Positions 1 through 11,040 are shown, counted from the stretch's first letter. The stretch is 64,000 bases of DNA from Aphrocallistes beatrix (GCA_963281255.1 OY725490.1:5022001-5086000), one strand, 5' to 3'. The notes: generated by a model from the letters alone, not told the origin. Program-made: numbers and translations.

Positions 1-47
1 AATAGTTAATATACTCGCAATTAAATTCGTTTCACTGGATATACATA

Positions 48-220
48 CAGTTGAATTCACTTAATAGGAACTCCCTTATTCCCAATATTGCTCTATTAGC
101 AACCAATTTACTGGTCCCTGGTGAAGATTTTGTGTTATTTCTGTTCCCTTATTAGCAACTCCGCGTATTAGCAACCATTTTATGTGCAAAACTCGAGTTG
201 CTTATAAGCGAATTCAGCTG
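48..220. repeat. pogo/Tigger-type MITE (173 bp)
   Basis: The ends are imperfect inverted repeats. The left reads CAGTTGAATTCACTTAATAG; the complement of the right reads CAGCTGAATTCGCTTATAAG. TA lies on both sides (46-47, 221-222), as expected for TA-targeting Tc1/mariner/pogo elements. The inside is non-coding. A short direct repeat around 'ATACAGAACGCTTTTT' follows at about 256-308. Confidence 0.6.
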
Positions 221-406
221 TACCTTTCAAGCATACTACATATTCTTACGTACATATACAGAACGCTTTTTACAGAATGCTTTTTTTTCATATACAGAAC
301 GCTTTTTATCCTTGAAACAGTCTATCAGATATTCTGAAACCGCTCACATTAGTTATGTTAGCAAAGGCATGCAAATTTTAAATTAGGATAAAATGGATTT
401 TATTAA

Positions 407-1092
407 GGATACCGCCCTCGAAAAACATCGCCTGACATAAAAAAAAGTGAAATTTTTTATTGTTAATTCCATCGGATTATTGAGTAGTCTACCATCTAAT
501 CGTACTTGTTGGGCAGTATTTATTTTGATATTCTAGAACTGAGCACCTAAAGCTCAGTCGTACTGAAAATCGGAAAGTAATTCGAAGTTTTGCGGCGCAT
601 TCATCAATTATTTTCTAACTTATCTGATATTTTTTCAAATATATGAACCTCAAAATAGTTTTGGCCCCTTAACCCTAATTGGACTTGGAATGTTGAAGTG
701 AAAGTGAAAGTTAATTGAAAGTGAACTGAAAGTGAAAATGAAAGTGGGAATTTTCTATTTATACCTTTGACCCCAAGTCCAAGTAGGGTTAAAATTTTAT
801 AAAACAGATGAATTTAGAAAAAGAGGCACTTAAAATCCAATCAAAAATATCTTTATGAGGGACTTCCTTTCTAAAATGCTCGGGAAATGGCCGTTGTGAT
901 ATTAGCTATTGTGTATAGAAAAGAATTTTGAACATTTTTAAAAAAAATTTGTTCAGATCCGACCATTAGTTCGTAAGTTATAGTATATTGTAGGTAAAGT
1001 TCGGACATCAAACCACTCTATGGCCCCGAAAGTGCTCGATGTCAATGCTTAAAAACTATTGAAGATATATCCTTACTATTAAAACTCGATTA

Positions 1093-1124
<32 letters not shown>

Positions 1125-2977
1125 CTGTAACGAATTGATTGAAGAAACTGCAGGGCGCAGAAAGTTGATTTTAGGCATGTGGGAGTCTTTTGGCTATGGC
1201 TCCAGTAAGTTCTGAGTTCAGAGCAAAATGTCGACTCATCATGGAATTATGACGTCATTGTCAGATTTTTAAAAGATAAGCAATACAGTTATTCTAGTAT
1301 AACTGAGCCATCATTATAGGAGATAGAAAGCTGAAATTTTAATAGAATCTGTATACTAACACGTCTCACATATGATGCAACTATCATCAAAAAATGATAA
1401 CTCATCACTTTGCTATGACGTCATCATTACTAATCAAAATTTTAATAATTGACAAATTTTGTGTTTTTTCGAGTGATATCGACTTTAAAACTAAGATGGA
1501 CATATTTAGAGATGATATCTCCCTTATAATTAACCAATGTCACCTCCAGGCGACCCAAAGGGAGCCTCCGGCGGACACCAAGTGTCCGCCAGCCGCGCAG
1601 CTCAAGCAAGCGAAGCGCGCTTGTGATCTATTATACTCTTAAATAAAGGATATATATGATCATATATAGGTTCCACAAACATCTCTTTGTCAAAAAGTAA
1701 ATATTTCTTGACTTATCATCGATTTTATTGTAATACAAATTATATGGAGAACTTTGAATATCGTAGAAAATGGCGAATCTTGTCATGAAATAAGTTCTCA
1801 AAAGTAGCTATTATCCTCAAAAAATAATGCAATAGTCACTAGCAATGTATACAGAAATTTTGAAACACTCAACATGATTATTTTGGATGTTCAAAGCATT
1901 TGTCTCCAAAATTCGGTCAAAGCCCTCCAATTATTGTCCAAAAACAGATTCCTCCATATCTCGGGAAATATATACCCAAATTCTTAGCTCTCAATTCCTA
2001 CTATACTTTTCAAGACGGTATATATCTGATTCTTAAATAATAAGTGTACTACATGGAATGGAATGCAAAGTTTTAAATTTTTATCACGTGATGACGTAGC
2101 ATTTTTCGAAAATACAAACTTGAAAACTAAAAGTCGTAAACTCTCGCTCTAACTTCCTAATATACTTTTTAGAAGCTCTTTATTCATTCTAAACCGATGA
2201 ATTATACTTTGTAGTGCTAGGAATTTGAATTATATTCCCTAATTGGTTCAAAATATTCGGGGTTAGAGGCCTCAAGGTAATTTGTGAATTTTCAGTATAA
2301 TTTTGCTATTTTCACCAAAATCTGTTGGAATACATCTAATTCATTAGTATACATGCGATTAAATGCCCATGGATGCTTATATTTATCGTTTATAGCTCAT
2401 TTTACATCGTTCTTAACATCAAAACCTCAAATCCCTATATCTCGGGACTTTAAAATTCCAAAATTGACCGTCTTTCAAAAGTTTTAACTCAAAATTGCTT
2501 TGAGATAGAGGTAGAAAATTTTAGTTGTTCCATATCATTAGGCGATGAGCGTAGGACCACTCGATTTTCGATATCTTATAAATTTGTGATTTTATTGCTG
2601 ATTTCCCAAGAAAACCGTTTTTTGGCAAATTTTTTTCAAACCCCTATAAATTAACAATTTTGGTTATTTCAACTTTCTTTTGGTTCTATGCGATTGCAAA
2701 TTTTATAGACTATATATGAATAAATTTTTGATCCAAACATGTGTTTCAAAAAAATTCACGAGTGGAGGAGGGCTTACCATTAAGATGTGCTAGGGAAAAA
2801 CGGAAAAAAACGACTTTGAGACGCTGTAACTCAAAAACTAGAAATGCGAACCAAAAACTGTTTTGCATGTTTCAATATTTTTTAATTGCACTACCTGCCC
2901 ACGCTTAACATCTTATATATCTCTATTCTTGATATATGCTGTAAGCCAAACCTATGGATTTTTCACAGGCGGTATCC
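407..2977 (+). mobile_element. piggyBac-like non-autonomous element, copy 1
   Basis: The element starts TTAA-GGATACCGCC and ends GGCGGTATCC-TTAA, so it has 10-bp inverted ends flanked by TTAA, the piggyBac target duplication. It has no transposase. About 2.0 kb is its own sequence; the rest is an HT-family copy inserted at 1070-1624. The same sequence without that insertion lies inverted at 43647-45576, and a third copy runs off the end of the window from 63829. The interior is AT-rich with no long coding frame. The superfamily call rests only on the TTAA flanks and the end sequence. Confidence 0.65.
1070..1624 (+). repeat. HT-family repeat, complete copy A
   Basis: This is a full copy of the dominant repeat family. 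It begins TCCTTACTATTAAAACTCG after an A, then has a TA microsatellite (about 1100-1124). The interior holds two TGACGTCA palindromes (about 1249 and 1418). The GC-rich tail contains the self-complementary GGCGGACAC..GTGTCCGCC hairpin and ends GCGCGCTTGT. The start resembles Helitron 5' ends, but no CTRR 3' end is seen. It lies inside a piggyBac-like element whose other copy lacks it, so it is a recent mobile insertion. Confidence 0.75.
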
Positions 2978-2981
2978 TTAA

Positions 2982-3930
2982 CATAAACTAAACTTAAACT
3001 TAGTAATTACTTTGTTTTCATTATGTTTTCTTAGCTATAAGCGCGCTTCGCTTGCTTGCGCTGCGTGGCTGGCGGACACTTAGTGTCCGCCGGAGGCTCC
3101 CTTCGGTCGCCTGAAGATGACATTGGTTAATTATTAGGAAGAAATTATCTCTAAATATGTGCATCTTAGTTTTAAAATCGATATCACTCGAAAAATCACC
3201 GAATTTGTCAATTTTTAAAATTTTGATGATTAATGATGACGTCATAACAAAGTGATGTGTCATCATTTTTTGGTGATAGTTACATTATATGTGAGGCATG
3301 TTAGTATACAGATTCTATTAAAATTTCAGCCTTCTATCTCCTATAATGATTGAGTTATTCCCGAATAACGCTGTTGCTTAACTTTTAAAATGTGACAATG
3401 ACGTCATAATTCCATGATGAGTCAACATTTTGCTCTGAACTCAGAACTTAATGGAGCCATACCCGAAATACTCCCACATGCCAAAAATCAGCTTTCTGCG
3501 CCTGGCAGTTTCTTCAATCTTTCGTTACAGATATATATACGTATATATATATAGTATATATATATATAAATAAATAAATATACATTAATCGAGTTTTAAT
3601 AGTAAGGATACTTATACTTAAATCCATACTTAGTTTATTGCTCGAAACTAAGTAATTACTAAGTAAATACTTAGTTTATGCGTCGAACTTAAGAACTACG
3701 TACTTAGTTTTTACTTAGTTTGGATAAGTATTTAATTTTAACTTAATTTATTACTTATTCCTTTACTTAGTTTAATAATCACAAACTAAGTTTTGTTTCA
3801 TTTTGACGTAGAAACTAAGTACACTGTATTTAATAGTTTTGCCAATCAAAGGGTATTTAGAGATAGGTCAAATGATTCAAATCCCATCGACTCATTCAAC
3901 GATATTGAATTCATAATAATTATCATCATA
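2982..3930 (+). repeat. 'ACTTAG-rich' repeat, split by HT copy B
   Basis: AT-rich sequence dense in CTTAGT/ACTAAG motifs, present at 2982-3038 and 3609-3930 with an HT copy between. It ends near GAATTCATAAT. The same order of motifs is found without the insertion at about 59310-59681, and inverted at 62348-62530, which defines it as a dispersed repeat. An 86-codon open frame inside it (3793-4053) is not considered a gene. Confidence 0.6.
3039..3608 (-). repeat. HT-family repeat, complete copy B
   Basis: Reverse-orientation full copy: the GC tail hairpins are at 3039-3115, the interior with both CRE palindromes is in the middle, then a TA/TAAA tract (about 3531-3582), and the reversed TCCTTACTATTAAAACTCG start ends at 3608. 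The undisturbed ACTTAG repeat at about 59365 shows the empty site. The element sits between A and T with no obvious longer duplication. Confidence 0.75.
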
Positions 3931-4889
3931 TTACTCGTACCATGCAATGATTATTCAGCAGCTTCACGTTTACGCAAGATATTGAGTGATGAAGACATTT
4001 TTGTGGTAATTACTGTAAATCAAATCAATGTCGTAAAACCATACTACAGCTAATGGTGACTACAACAAATAAATAGAGTTCTAATTGCGATAAAATTGGA
4101 CCCAATAATAATATTACATTTATTTTCACATCTTTCTCTTTGCAAGGCTGTAAAATAATATTTTCTTATATTTCTTATATTTCTTATATGTTGCAGTCAG
4201 AATGCGTTTCCAGTCGAAACGCGTTTTGACTGACTTTCTAGTCGTAACGCGTTTCGACTAGTCAAAATGCGTTTCCACTGTTAATAGAATATCATGGGTT
4301 ATTTTTAACTTCAGTGTACTAATTTAAAGTAAATGATGTTGTTTTCAGCACGATAGCGATCTAATTTTAGGATTCAAAGTATTTATTCATTAAAATAAGT
4401 TATGCTCATTCCCCAACTTCGCAATCAATTCGCAATCGAAACATATGATAAAGAAGAAAATAATGGTATCAAAACTGGTCATAATCAATTGCGTGTCAAC
4501 AAGCGAAGACGGTTTCGCAATAGCAACAAAGACAGCTGAAGGGATTAGTTTGAGCTGTCTAAATACGTCAATTGGATGGGCAATACATGTAGGCATTTAT
4601 TTCTTGAGAAGTTTTTGTTGAGTATTCATGAATTGTTGAGTATTCATGAAAATATTAGTGAGACAAAGCTTGTCCTCTTATCTCGATTCTTAATTATTAT
4701 AAAAAGTATGCTGTATATTTTGGAAAACGCATATCTAGTTATACTAGATGATAAATTTCGAAATTTCGCACTGAAATACAGAAATCAAAGCTACTTGCGA
4801 CTCTATCAAAATGTAACAGAAAAATAATTGTCACCTTGTATTAGTAAGTTAACTATTTAATATAATAACTGAAATCTAACTTCCCTCAG

Positions 4890-5869
4890 GTTCCTTGCAC
4901 ACGCTAAGGAGATGGACGGAGCCAGTGAATTCTGAAGTTGTCAACGTTCAAAAAAAGTCCAGCTTTCTCTCTGACGATTCCTACATGCAAGACATAAATC
5001 AAGAAAATATTAGGTTTAATGTTAACATGGATTACAATTCTCCTAACTCACCAGCTCAAGAGCCCACCATTTCACTTGAACATTCTCCTCCGTGCACACC
5101 AATTCCCACGAGTTCTTATTACGCTGCTCCTCTCTTGTTGGATGACCAAAATGGGCAAGATATTGAGCTGGAATCACACTCTCCCAGTTTGTTTACCCAG
5201 ATTCAAAACCTAGAAACAGAGAGTTGTGATGACGGGAATGAACCTAGTTGTGCTGTTTGCCAACAAAGTTGCAGTAGAGCTCACCATTGTCCTGGCTGTG
5301 ACCTTCCTGTCCATGCCATTTGTGGACAACCAGTAGCAGGTCTTGAAGGGTTTGGGAGTCCTGTGTGGTGTGTGAGTTGTTTCCTAAAAGAAAGAGAAGG
5401 TTCGCACAATCAAGGCCGAACATCTGCAAAACGTCGACAAGAAAAGCAAATACAAAGAATGGAGAGGCAAACATTAAAGAAGGCAAAGCAACTTGACATC
5501 GGTGACAACATACTTGTTCATGTTCCTGAGGTTGATAAAAGGTCACCGTTTGATCCACCCAATATTTCAGGTGTTATAACGGAGCAGAACGAAGAAGGGT
5601 ACCTAAAGATTGGTACTAGTGCAGGAACACTAGATAGATCTTATCTCCCTTCAGAAGTGGAATTTTCTTTTTCACATTTTCTCTCCCTTGAAGACGTTCC
5701 TAACGTGATCGTCACACTGCGAAAAGCAGTTTTGGCCTCTTCTCTCGGCAAAAGCAGACTATTTTGCCATTGTAACAGCGGGTGTGGATCTAATCGCTGT
5801 AGATGTATGCGATTAGGAAAGATATGTAATTCTAAGTGCCATAAGAAATTAGCGTGCCATAACAAGTAG
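4890..5869 (+). CDS. KRBA2-like/integrase-associated C-terminal protein, single long exon
   Basis: A 324-residue open frame. A good acceptor (pyrimidines then CAG at 4887-4889) precedes it and the first ATG is at 4985, so it is either a last exon or starts at that methionine. Counting residues from 4895, a cysteine-histidine cross-brace finger of PHD type lies at about 119-162 (CAVC..HHC..C..H..C..WCVSC). It is followed by a basic stretch (about 175-200), a globular part starting DNILVHVPEVDKRSPFDPP, and a cysteine cluster at 291-315 (CHCNSGC..NRCRC..C..CH). This layout is that of the C-terminal part of KRBA2-like proteins, which descend from integrase-bearing DNA transposons and normally follow a DDE integrase core. 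That core is missing here. The frame is intact, with codon use unlike the AT-rich surroundings. It probably belongs to the transposon at 4192-6950; a co-opted host gene cannot be excluded. Confidence 0.6.
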
Positions 5870-6888
5870 TGTTACAGTTTTACTCTTACTGTAATATCTT
5901 GTTATTGAATTGACATCAGTACGTGCCTAGAAAATACAAATATGAACTACAATATTTAGGGGATACATTTATTTATTAAGTCGTCATTAGACTTAATTAG
6001 GGGTGGTACGAAGAGGGACTAGGGTAGGCTGTTTTGAGAAGGCTTAATATGGATCGATTATCAACGAATATTCGGTTATGCATTTATTTGACTATTTTTG
6101 GACAATATAGCGTTGAGAACAATTAACAAGTTATCAATGTCAATTTCATTGTTGTTAATGAATATTGGAATATGTGGACAAAATGGTAATTTTTTGGAGC
6201 AGGGAATTACGTATATTTATCTAGGTTCGTGAAAAGAACATAATATGGTCAGTATTGGTCACTGTCAAATTGTGCTTTTGGTACATAAAATTCTTCAAAA
6301 GTGGTCAGATTGAAACCGGACCTACAGTACCGATGGCTACGGTCCTGCTGACTAGCATACAACTAACCTCTCGCTTCTGGCAATCAATAACAATTCCATG
6401 TTCATCATGAGTATCGGTTATAAAAATATTCATCCACATGCTATTATAAATAAAAAAGGGTTTGAGATGTCAAATAAAATACTAGTATATCACCTGGAAA
6501 GATAAAATACTTATTTATCACCTGCTTTCTTTATTGAACTCTGAAGTATTTATTGATTAATTGCTCAGTGTTTCCTAAACAGCCTATATTTCTCATCATG
6601 GGTGGGCGTGATTGTGGTAAATGACTCTACGTAGTTCCATATATGGATTCAGATTAATTAAGAAATCAAATACATAGGGAGAATGTAGACTAAGAGATTA
6701 TATTCTAGCATATAATGTTATCCTTCAAATATCATATCATTTATAAACACATACTGTTATCAATTCTCACAAATTACTTGAACACAGTGAATGGGCAAAA
6801 ATTGTTTGGGATAAATTTAACAGATATGTGGACAAGGAGCTAAATTCTGGTAATTAAAATGTAAAGTCATCATTCTAATTAAAATTAG
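5870..6888. other. Non-coding remainder of the TIR element
   Basis: AT-rich sequence between the KRBA2-like stop and the right inverted repeat. I see no open frame of note, no RNA gene and no clear internal repeat. Confidence 0.4.
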
Positions 6889-7005
6889 TACACTGAAGTT
6901 AAAAATAACCCATGATATTCTATTAACAGTGGAAACGCATTCTGACTGCACCATATACACAAACCAACAAACATTAATCGAGTTTTAATAGTAAAGATAT
7001 ATATA

Positions 7006-8348
7006 CAGGGTGGAACATAAGTGCTGTCCTATATCAAATAAATTAGAAATTGCTCTTATTATGCAACAATAAGTATAACAGGCTTTATACTTCAAAAATC
7101 ATTTAAACTATCAATTAGGTCATTTTATATAGCATTTCCAAATTGAACTATTAATTTTTGATATTCATATATTGTCTTTATTTCTGGCGCTTATTTTTTG
7201 CATATGGATGTCAATGACCACGGTTTAGAGCTCAGATCTCAGGCAATCGGCATGGTTGTAGCATGTATGACGCAAAAAGAAGTTGCTCAGACCCTTAACG
7301 TTAGTGAACGCTCGATTAGACGTTGGTACAGCAGTCACAATTCTGGGAAAACGTTAGAGACAAAAGCGCGGTCCGGACGACCGCCGAAATTTCACCGTGT
7401 GGCAAAAATCATAATTGCTAAATCAGTTACTAAAAGAAGGCAATCTACCAGAAAATTGGCTAAAAGAATAACAAGCATGGGCTACCCGATCACTCAAACC
7501 ACTGTTCGAAGATATTTGGCGAATTCTTTAGGTACTAAATCTTACAAACGGATGAAAAGACCGAAACTAACGAATCGTCAGAAGGAAAATCGTCTCAAGA
7601 TTGCCAGAGAACGCCAAGAGTTGACTGTTGATGATTTCAAAAGGGTTTTATGGTCAGATGAGTGTCCTTTTGAGTTATTCTCTACCCCTAATCGCCAAAA
7701 TGATCGTGTTTGTGCACGAAACCCTGAAGTTGTCCCTCCATGCTACAAGGTGAAATTTCCTCTTAAAGTTCATGTGTGGGGTATGATGTCACACCAGGCT
7801 CTGTCAGATTTGCACATTGTACCCAAAGGCCAAACTATAACCGGAGCCTATTATCGTGATTTTATTCTGGCAAACACTTGTAAGGATGCTCTCAAACGTA
7901 GGGCCAAGAAGGGCTCAATCCTAAAGCTTGCGATGTCAAGAAACATGTCCGATATTATCTATCAACAAGATGGCGCCCCCGCCCACACGACTAAATTGAC
8001 TCAGGAGTGGTGCGAAAACAATTTCTCCCACTTTTGGAGGAAGGAAGAATTGCCAGGCAACTCCCCAGACTTAAATCATATCGAGAATCTTTGGGCAATC
8101 GTCAAAGGCAAGGTCGATGAGATGGGACAACCAAGTGATATTGATACCCTTGTGAAGATAGTTAAAAAAGCGTGGAGTCAGATAGATCCAGACATTTTGA
8201 CGAACTTGGTGGCAGATATGCCTAATCGTGTTAAACTTGTAATAAAAAGAGATGGAGATTATATTGATAAGTGAATCATAGCATACTATAACTTAAAATT
8301 CCATTTATTTGACATAACTCAATAGGACAGCACTTATGTTCCACCCTG
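7006..8348 (+). mobile_element. Tc1/mariner element (DD37E group), apparently whole
   Basis: 1343 bp bounded by perfect 27-bp inverted repeats starting CAGGGTGGAACATAAGTGCT, with TA duplications at 7004-7005 and 8349-8350. It contains one uninterrupted transposase frame. Perfect ends plus an intact gene mean a young insertion. It has landed in the TA tract of an HT repeat fragment. Confidence 0.9.
7204..8274 (+). CDS. Tc1-like transposase, DD37E
   Basis: Cuts and pastes the surrounding element by binding its 27-bp inverted ends and inserting at TA. The first ATG is at 7204, giving 356 residues; upstream TTG and CAT codons are in frame but unlikely to start it. A helix-turn-helix lies near residues 15-48 (QKEVAQTLNVSERSIRRWY), with a second at about 85-110. 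The acidic triad is visible: D152 (LWSDE), D256 (QQDGAPAH) and E294 (HIENLW). The last two are separated by 37 residues, which places it in the DD37E group rather than classical DD34E Tc1. The length is normal for the group and no interruption is seen. The minus-strand element at 34537-36336 carries a related, broken transposase with the same spacing. Activity is inferred, not shown. Confidence 0.88.
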   Translation: MDVNDHGLELRSQAIGMVVACMTQKEVAQTLNVSERSIRRWYSSHNSGKTLETKARSGRPPKFHRVAKIIIAKSVTKRRQSTRKLAKRITSMGYPITQTTVRRYLANSLGTKSYKRMKRPKLTNRQKENRLKIARERQELTVDDFKRVLWSDECPFELFSTPNRQNDRVCARNPEVVPPCYKVKFPLKVHVWGMMSHQALSDLHIVPKGQTITGAYYRDFILANTCKDALKRRAKKGSILKLAMSRNMSDIIYQQDGAPAHTTKLTQEWCENNFSHFWRKEELPGNSPDLNHIENLWAIVKGKVDEMGQPSDIDTLVKIVKKAWSQIDPDILTNLVADMPNRVKLVIKRDGDYIDK

Positions 8349-8390
8349 TATACACATACACAAACATTAATCGAGTTTTAATAGTTAGGA

Positions 8391-9339
8391 TAATTAGAGT
8401 TATTCGGCAATTTTGTGTTTTATGCTCATTTTTACACTCCAATTCATTATACTAATCCAGGATTAATCGAAAAAAATAAATTCAAAATTGACCAAAATAT
8501 TACTGTTAGTCAAAAGCATCCTTGAAAACATATCAAAAGTCCATGTAAGTTTCTGAAGAAAATTTTACCCCCGATGTCCGAAAATATGATCCTTGAAACA
8601 ATTCTATATTGAATTGTTTAGATTTAGTAATATTAACTAATCAGAGATATTCTATGCTAATAAAGTGTCAAGTAGGACTCGATTTATACATAGAAGAAAA
8701 GATCTTCCAAATCTGACAATCGTTCAATAGTTATAACCGAATGATCACGCTGTACGTACTAAATTTGGTTCTTTGAAATTCCATAACTATAAAAATATAA
8801 CTGTTAGAGCTTTGCATGAGTGATTAAAAACTGCAAGAACAGCAGTTTCCTATACCTTGATAATACTATATACAGAGTTAAAACCTAAGGATTATGAGAT
8901 AACCCTTGCCAAAAGTAGAAAATCGCCGAAATAAGGGGGAATTTATTGTTATTTCTCAAAAATAAACTTTTCAGGATTGCCTCAATGTTTAACCATGACA
9001 GAAACCCAAAAGTATAAAAAGAACATATATTCACTAGTGACCAAATCGATTATTCATTGATAAATCGAACAACACATAACAATGAATTGATAACAAATAA
9101 CATTCGAATCATGTTATTGAATTTGAGGTATAAATATAGAAATTCGGAATTCGACATGAAAATCTACACCATAGATACTACTAATGGATAATCCTTTCGA
9201 GGTTCGTTTTAGAGTATTATTAATTCCGAAAATCTCTGAGCAAAGGTCGTTGTTGTTGACTAATGATCAATAAATACAATGAGTTAATTAGTGAATTCAA
9301 GGAAGCTTCTATATCGATAACGAAATCTAATAGGTATTA
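8391..9339. other. No gene recognised
   Basis: AT-rich sequence between the HT fragment and the decayed integrase. It may hold the eroded upstream part of that integrase gene, but no motif can be read. Confidence 0.3.
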
Positions 9340-9912
9340 CATTCTTGGACACTACGAGATACTTAGATGTGGTGATGTCGATCCTGGTTTATCAAGACCA
9401 CCTGACTAAATACTTCGTTTTTCGCCCGTTAACTTCAAAACGATCAGCAGGATTAGCATATCAATTAATTGATATATTTATGCTTTTCGGTCACCACAGA
9501 TACTACAGAATGACAACAGGTCTGAATTCATTGATGAACTTAAACTATTATGGCCTGAACTTTTGATGGTCCATGGGAAACCAAGACATCCACAAAATCA
9601 AGGATCAGTGGAACGCCTTAATTGCGACACATTAAATACATAGCTTGGTGATAATTATAGCGAAGACTGGCCTAATGGTCTTCGTTTTGTCCAATTTCAG
9701 AAAAACAGTAGCTATCATTCAGGCATTAAACATTCACCATATATAGCCCTGTTCGGAACTGAACCTCAAATTGTACTACGTTCAGTATTAAAATACATGG
9801 AATACGAGGAACAGTTGTATGCAGCTTATTCTCCTGATAATACTAATGTACATGTCACAAATATCTCACAGTCAAATTCACAGGATATACTAAGCTGTTC
9901 AATAAGTCTAGC
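9340..9912 (+). pseudogene. Decayed integrase (KRBA2-like) fragment
   Basis: The + strand retains pieces typical of the DDE integrase core of KRBA2-like elements: LDVVMSILVYQDHLTKYF, a block around RPLTSKRSAGLAYQLIDIF, and then, in other frames, remains of the region around the third catalytic residue and the stretch that follows it. It is heavily eroded, with several breaks. The C-terminal domain of this gene type is intact at 4890-5869, but that lies inside a separate inverted-repeat element, so the two are probably not one locus. Confidence 0.55.
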
Positions 9913-10078
9913 CGGTCATACTATATTTCGCTATTTGTAACAGTAAACCTGTCTGTTTTAATATATAATATAACCTTATATCTTAGCTTAATTCACTGAA
10001 AATCTTAGCTTGATTGGATACAAACTTGAAGTTTCTGATCAATTCATTTACATATCACTTCAGCATACTGGTAAAATT

Positions 10079-11040
10079 ATGGCTTCCAAGGATGACAATT
10101 TTAACCTGAAATGGTGGAGGGCTTACATCGAATTTCGCACAAAACTCCGTATCCAGCCAGTACTCAACTACAACGAGTTGCAGGAGATTATATGCATGGA
10201 TTGCCCTTCCAGATCTACCTCGGTCTGGAAGACCAATATCCGTCACTACTCCAGAAAATGTTGCTCTAATCGTGAGTAAAGTCGTGGAAAATAAGTGTAT
10301 TACAATCTATCAGTTAGAGCAGGTGTGGAGATCTCATCGGGTCCATTCATTCTATTCTGACTACTCAGCTTGGATACCGATCGATTTGCGGGAAATGTGT
10401 CCCACAACCTCAGCGATCTGCAAAAATTTGCACTCGTGAATACGGCCAAGAAACTCTTTCAAACCTATGAGGACTGTGATCCTAGACATCTTTCAGAAGT
10501 AATAACCGGTAATGAGACTTGGGTATATTATTCAACTATAGCAAGTATAAGATGCGATCATGAGTGAAAGGGACTAAAGACCCGCACAAATTCCTAAGTC
10601 CGACTTCAGAAAACCGAAGGTCATGTGCATGATTTTCATCAATAGTGGTGGAATTGTCCTGCAGTTAACCTGTGAGAGTGGTAAGACTGTAAATACCACG
10701 TTTTTTACAGAGAAAGTGCTCCCAAACTTGATAAAAAACGTAAAAGCGGTCCGTCCCAAGGCTAAAATGAGAGGGCTCAAATTATTAATTGATAACGCTA
10801 GTTCGCAGACAGCCAAGGCTCACCAAAAATTTCTTGGAAGCAGAGAGGTTAGATTTACTTCTACACCCCCATACTGACCAGACTAAACTCCCTATGATTT
10901 TTGGCTGTTCCTCAAGCTCAAAATCTACCTTCAAGGCAAGGAATTTGACTCGAGACAAACCCTCGGGACGGCCCTGTACCAGTACTTCAAAACTATCCGC
11001 GTTGAAGAGTAAAGGAGTGTGTCTGTAAAGTGGATGGATC
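10079..11040 (+). pseudogene. mariner transposase pseudogene
   Basis: From ATG at 10079 the pieces run in order: an N-terminal helix region (MASKDDNFNLKWWRAYIEF), a middle block near 10440-10540 with VITGNETWVYY where mariner has TGDETW, a block at 10623-10870 ending IDNASSQTAKAHQKF, then FTSTPPY followed by remnants of the PYDFWLF region near 10880-10910. The first catalytic aspartate position reads asparagine (GNETW), and there are stops and frame changes between blocks. It is a dead copy. Inverted ends were not identified. A Tigger-type MITE follows at 11447. Confidence 0.75.

Larger units (their letters stand above)
4192..6950. mobile_element. TIR-bounded element carrying a KRBA2-like C-terminal gene
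   Basis: The left end reads TGCAGTCAGAATGCGTTTCC, and the right end is its exact complement. Beyond it the inverted repeat goes on (CACTGTTAATAGAATATCAT and more, about 60 bp in all). The left copy is longer because of internal duplications built on CGAAACGCG. A single coding exon (4890-5869) lies inside. No integrase or transposase core is visible between the ends, and I see no clear target-site duplication. It may be a non-autonomous derivative that kept part of its gene, or a spliced gene whose other exons I cannot see. Confidence 0.55.
6962..8390 (-). repeat. HT-family 5' ends flanking a Tc1 element
   Basis: Two reversed copies of the HT start sequence (ATTAATCGAGTTTTAATAGT) lie at 6971-6997 and 8364-8390, on either side of the Tc1 element. 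Each has a short TA/ACAC tract. The rest of the HT body is absent, so these are terminal fragments, perhaps two tandem 5' ends. The Tc1 element landed in the TA tract. Confidence 0.5.

Noticed and set aside
2284-2487. 67-codon frame as a gene
   Set aside because: The same frame recurs in the inverted piggyBac-like copy (44167-44370); it is repeat sequence.
3021-3266. Recurrent 80-codon frames starting MMTHHFVMTSS (1394, 3021, 17905, 22793)
   Set aside because: They fall in the HT interior, differ by shifts between copies, and end in the GC tail. There is no sign of protein-level conservation.
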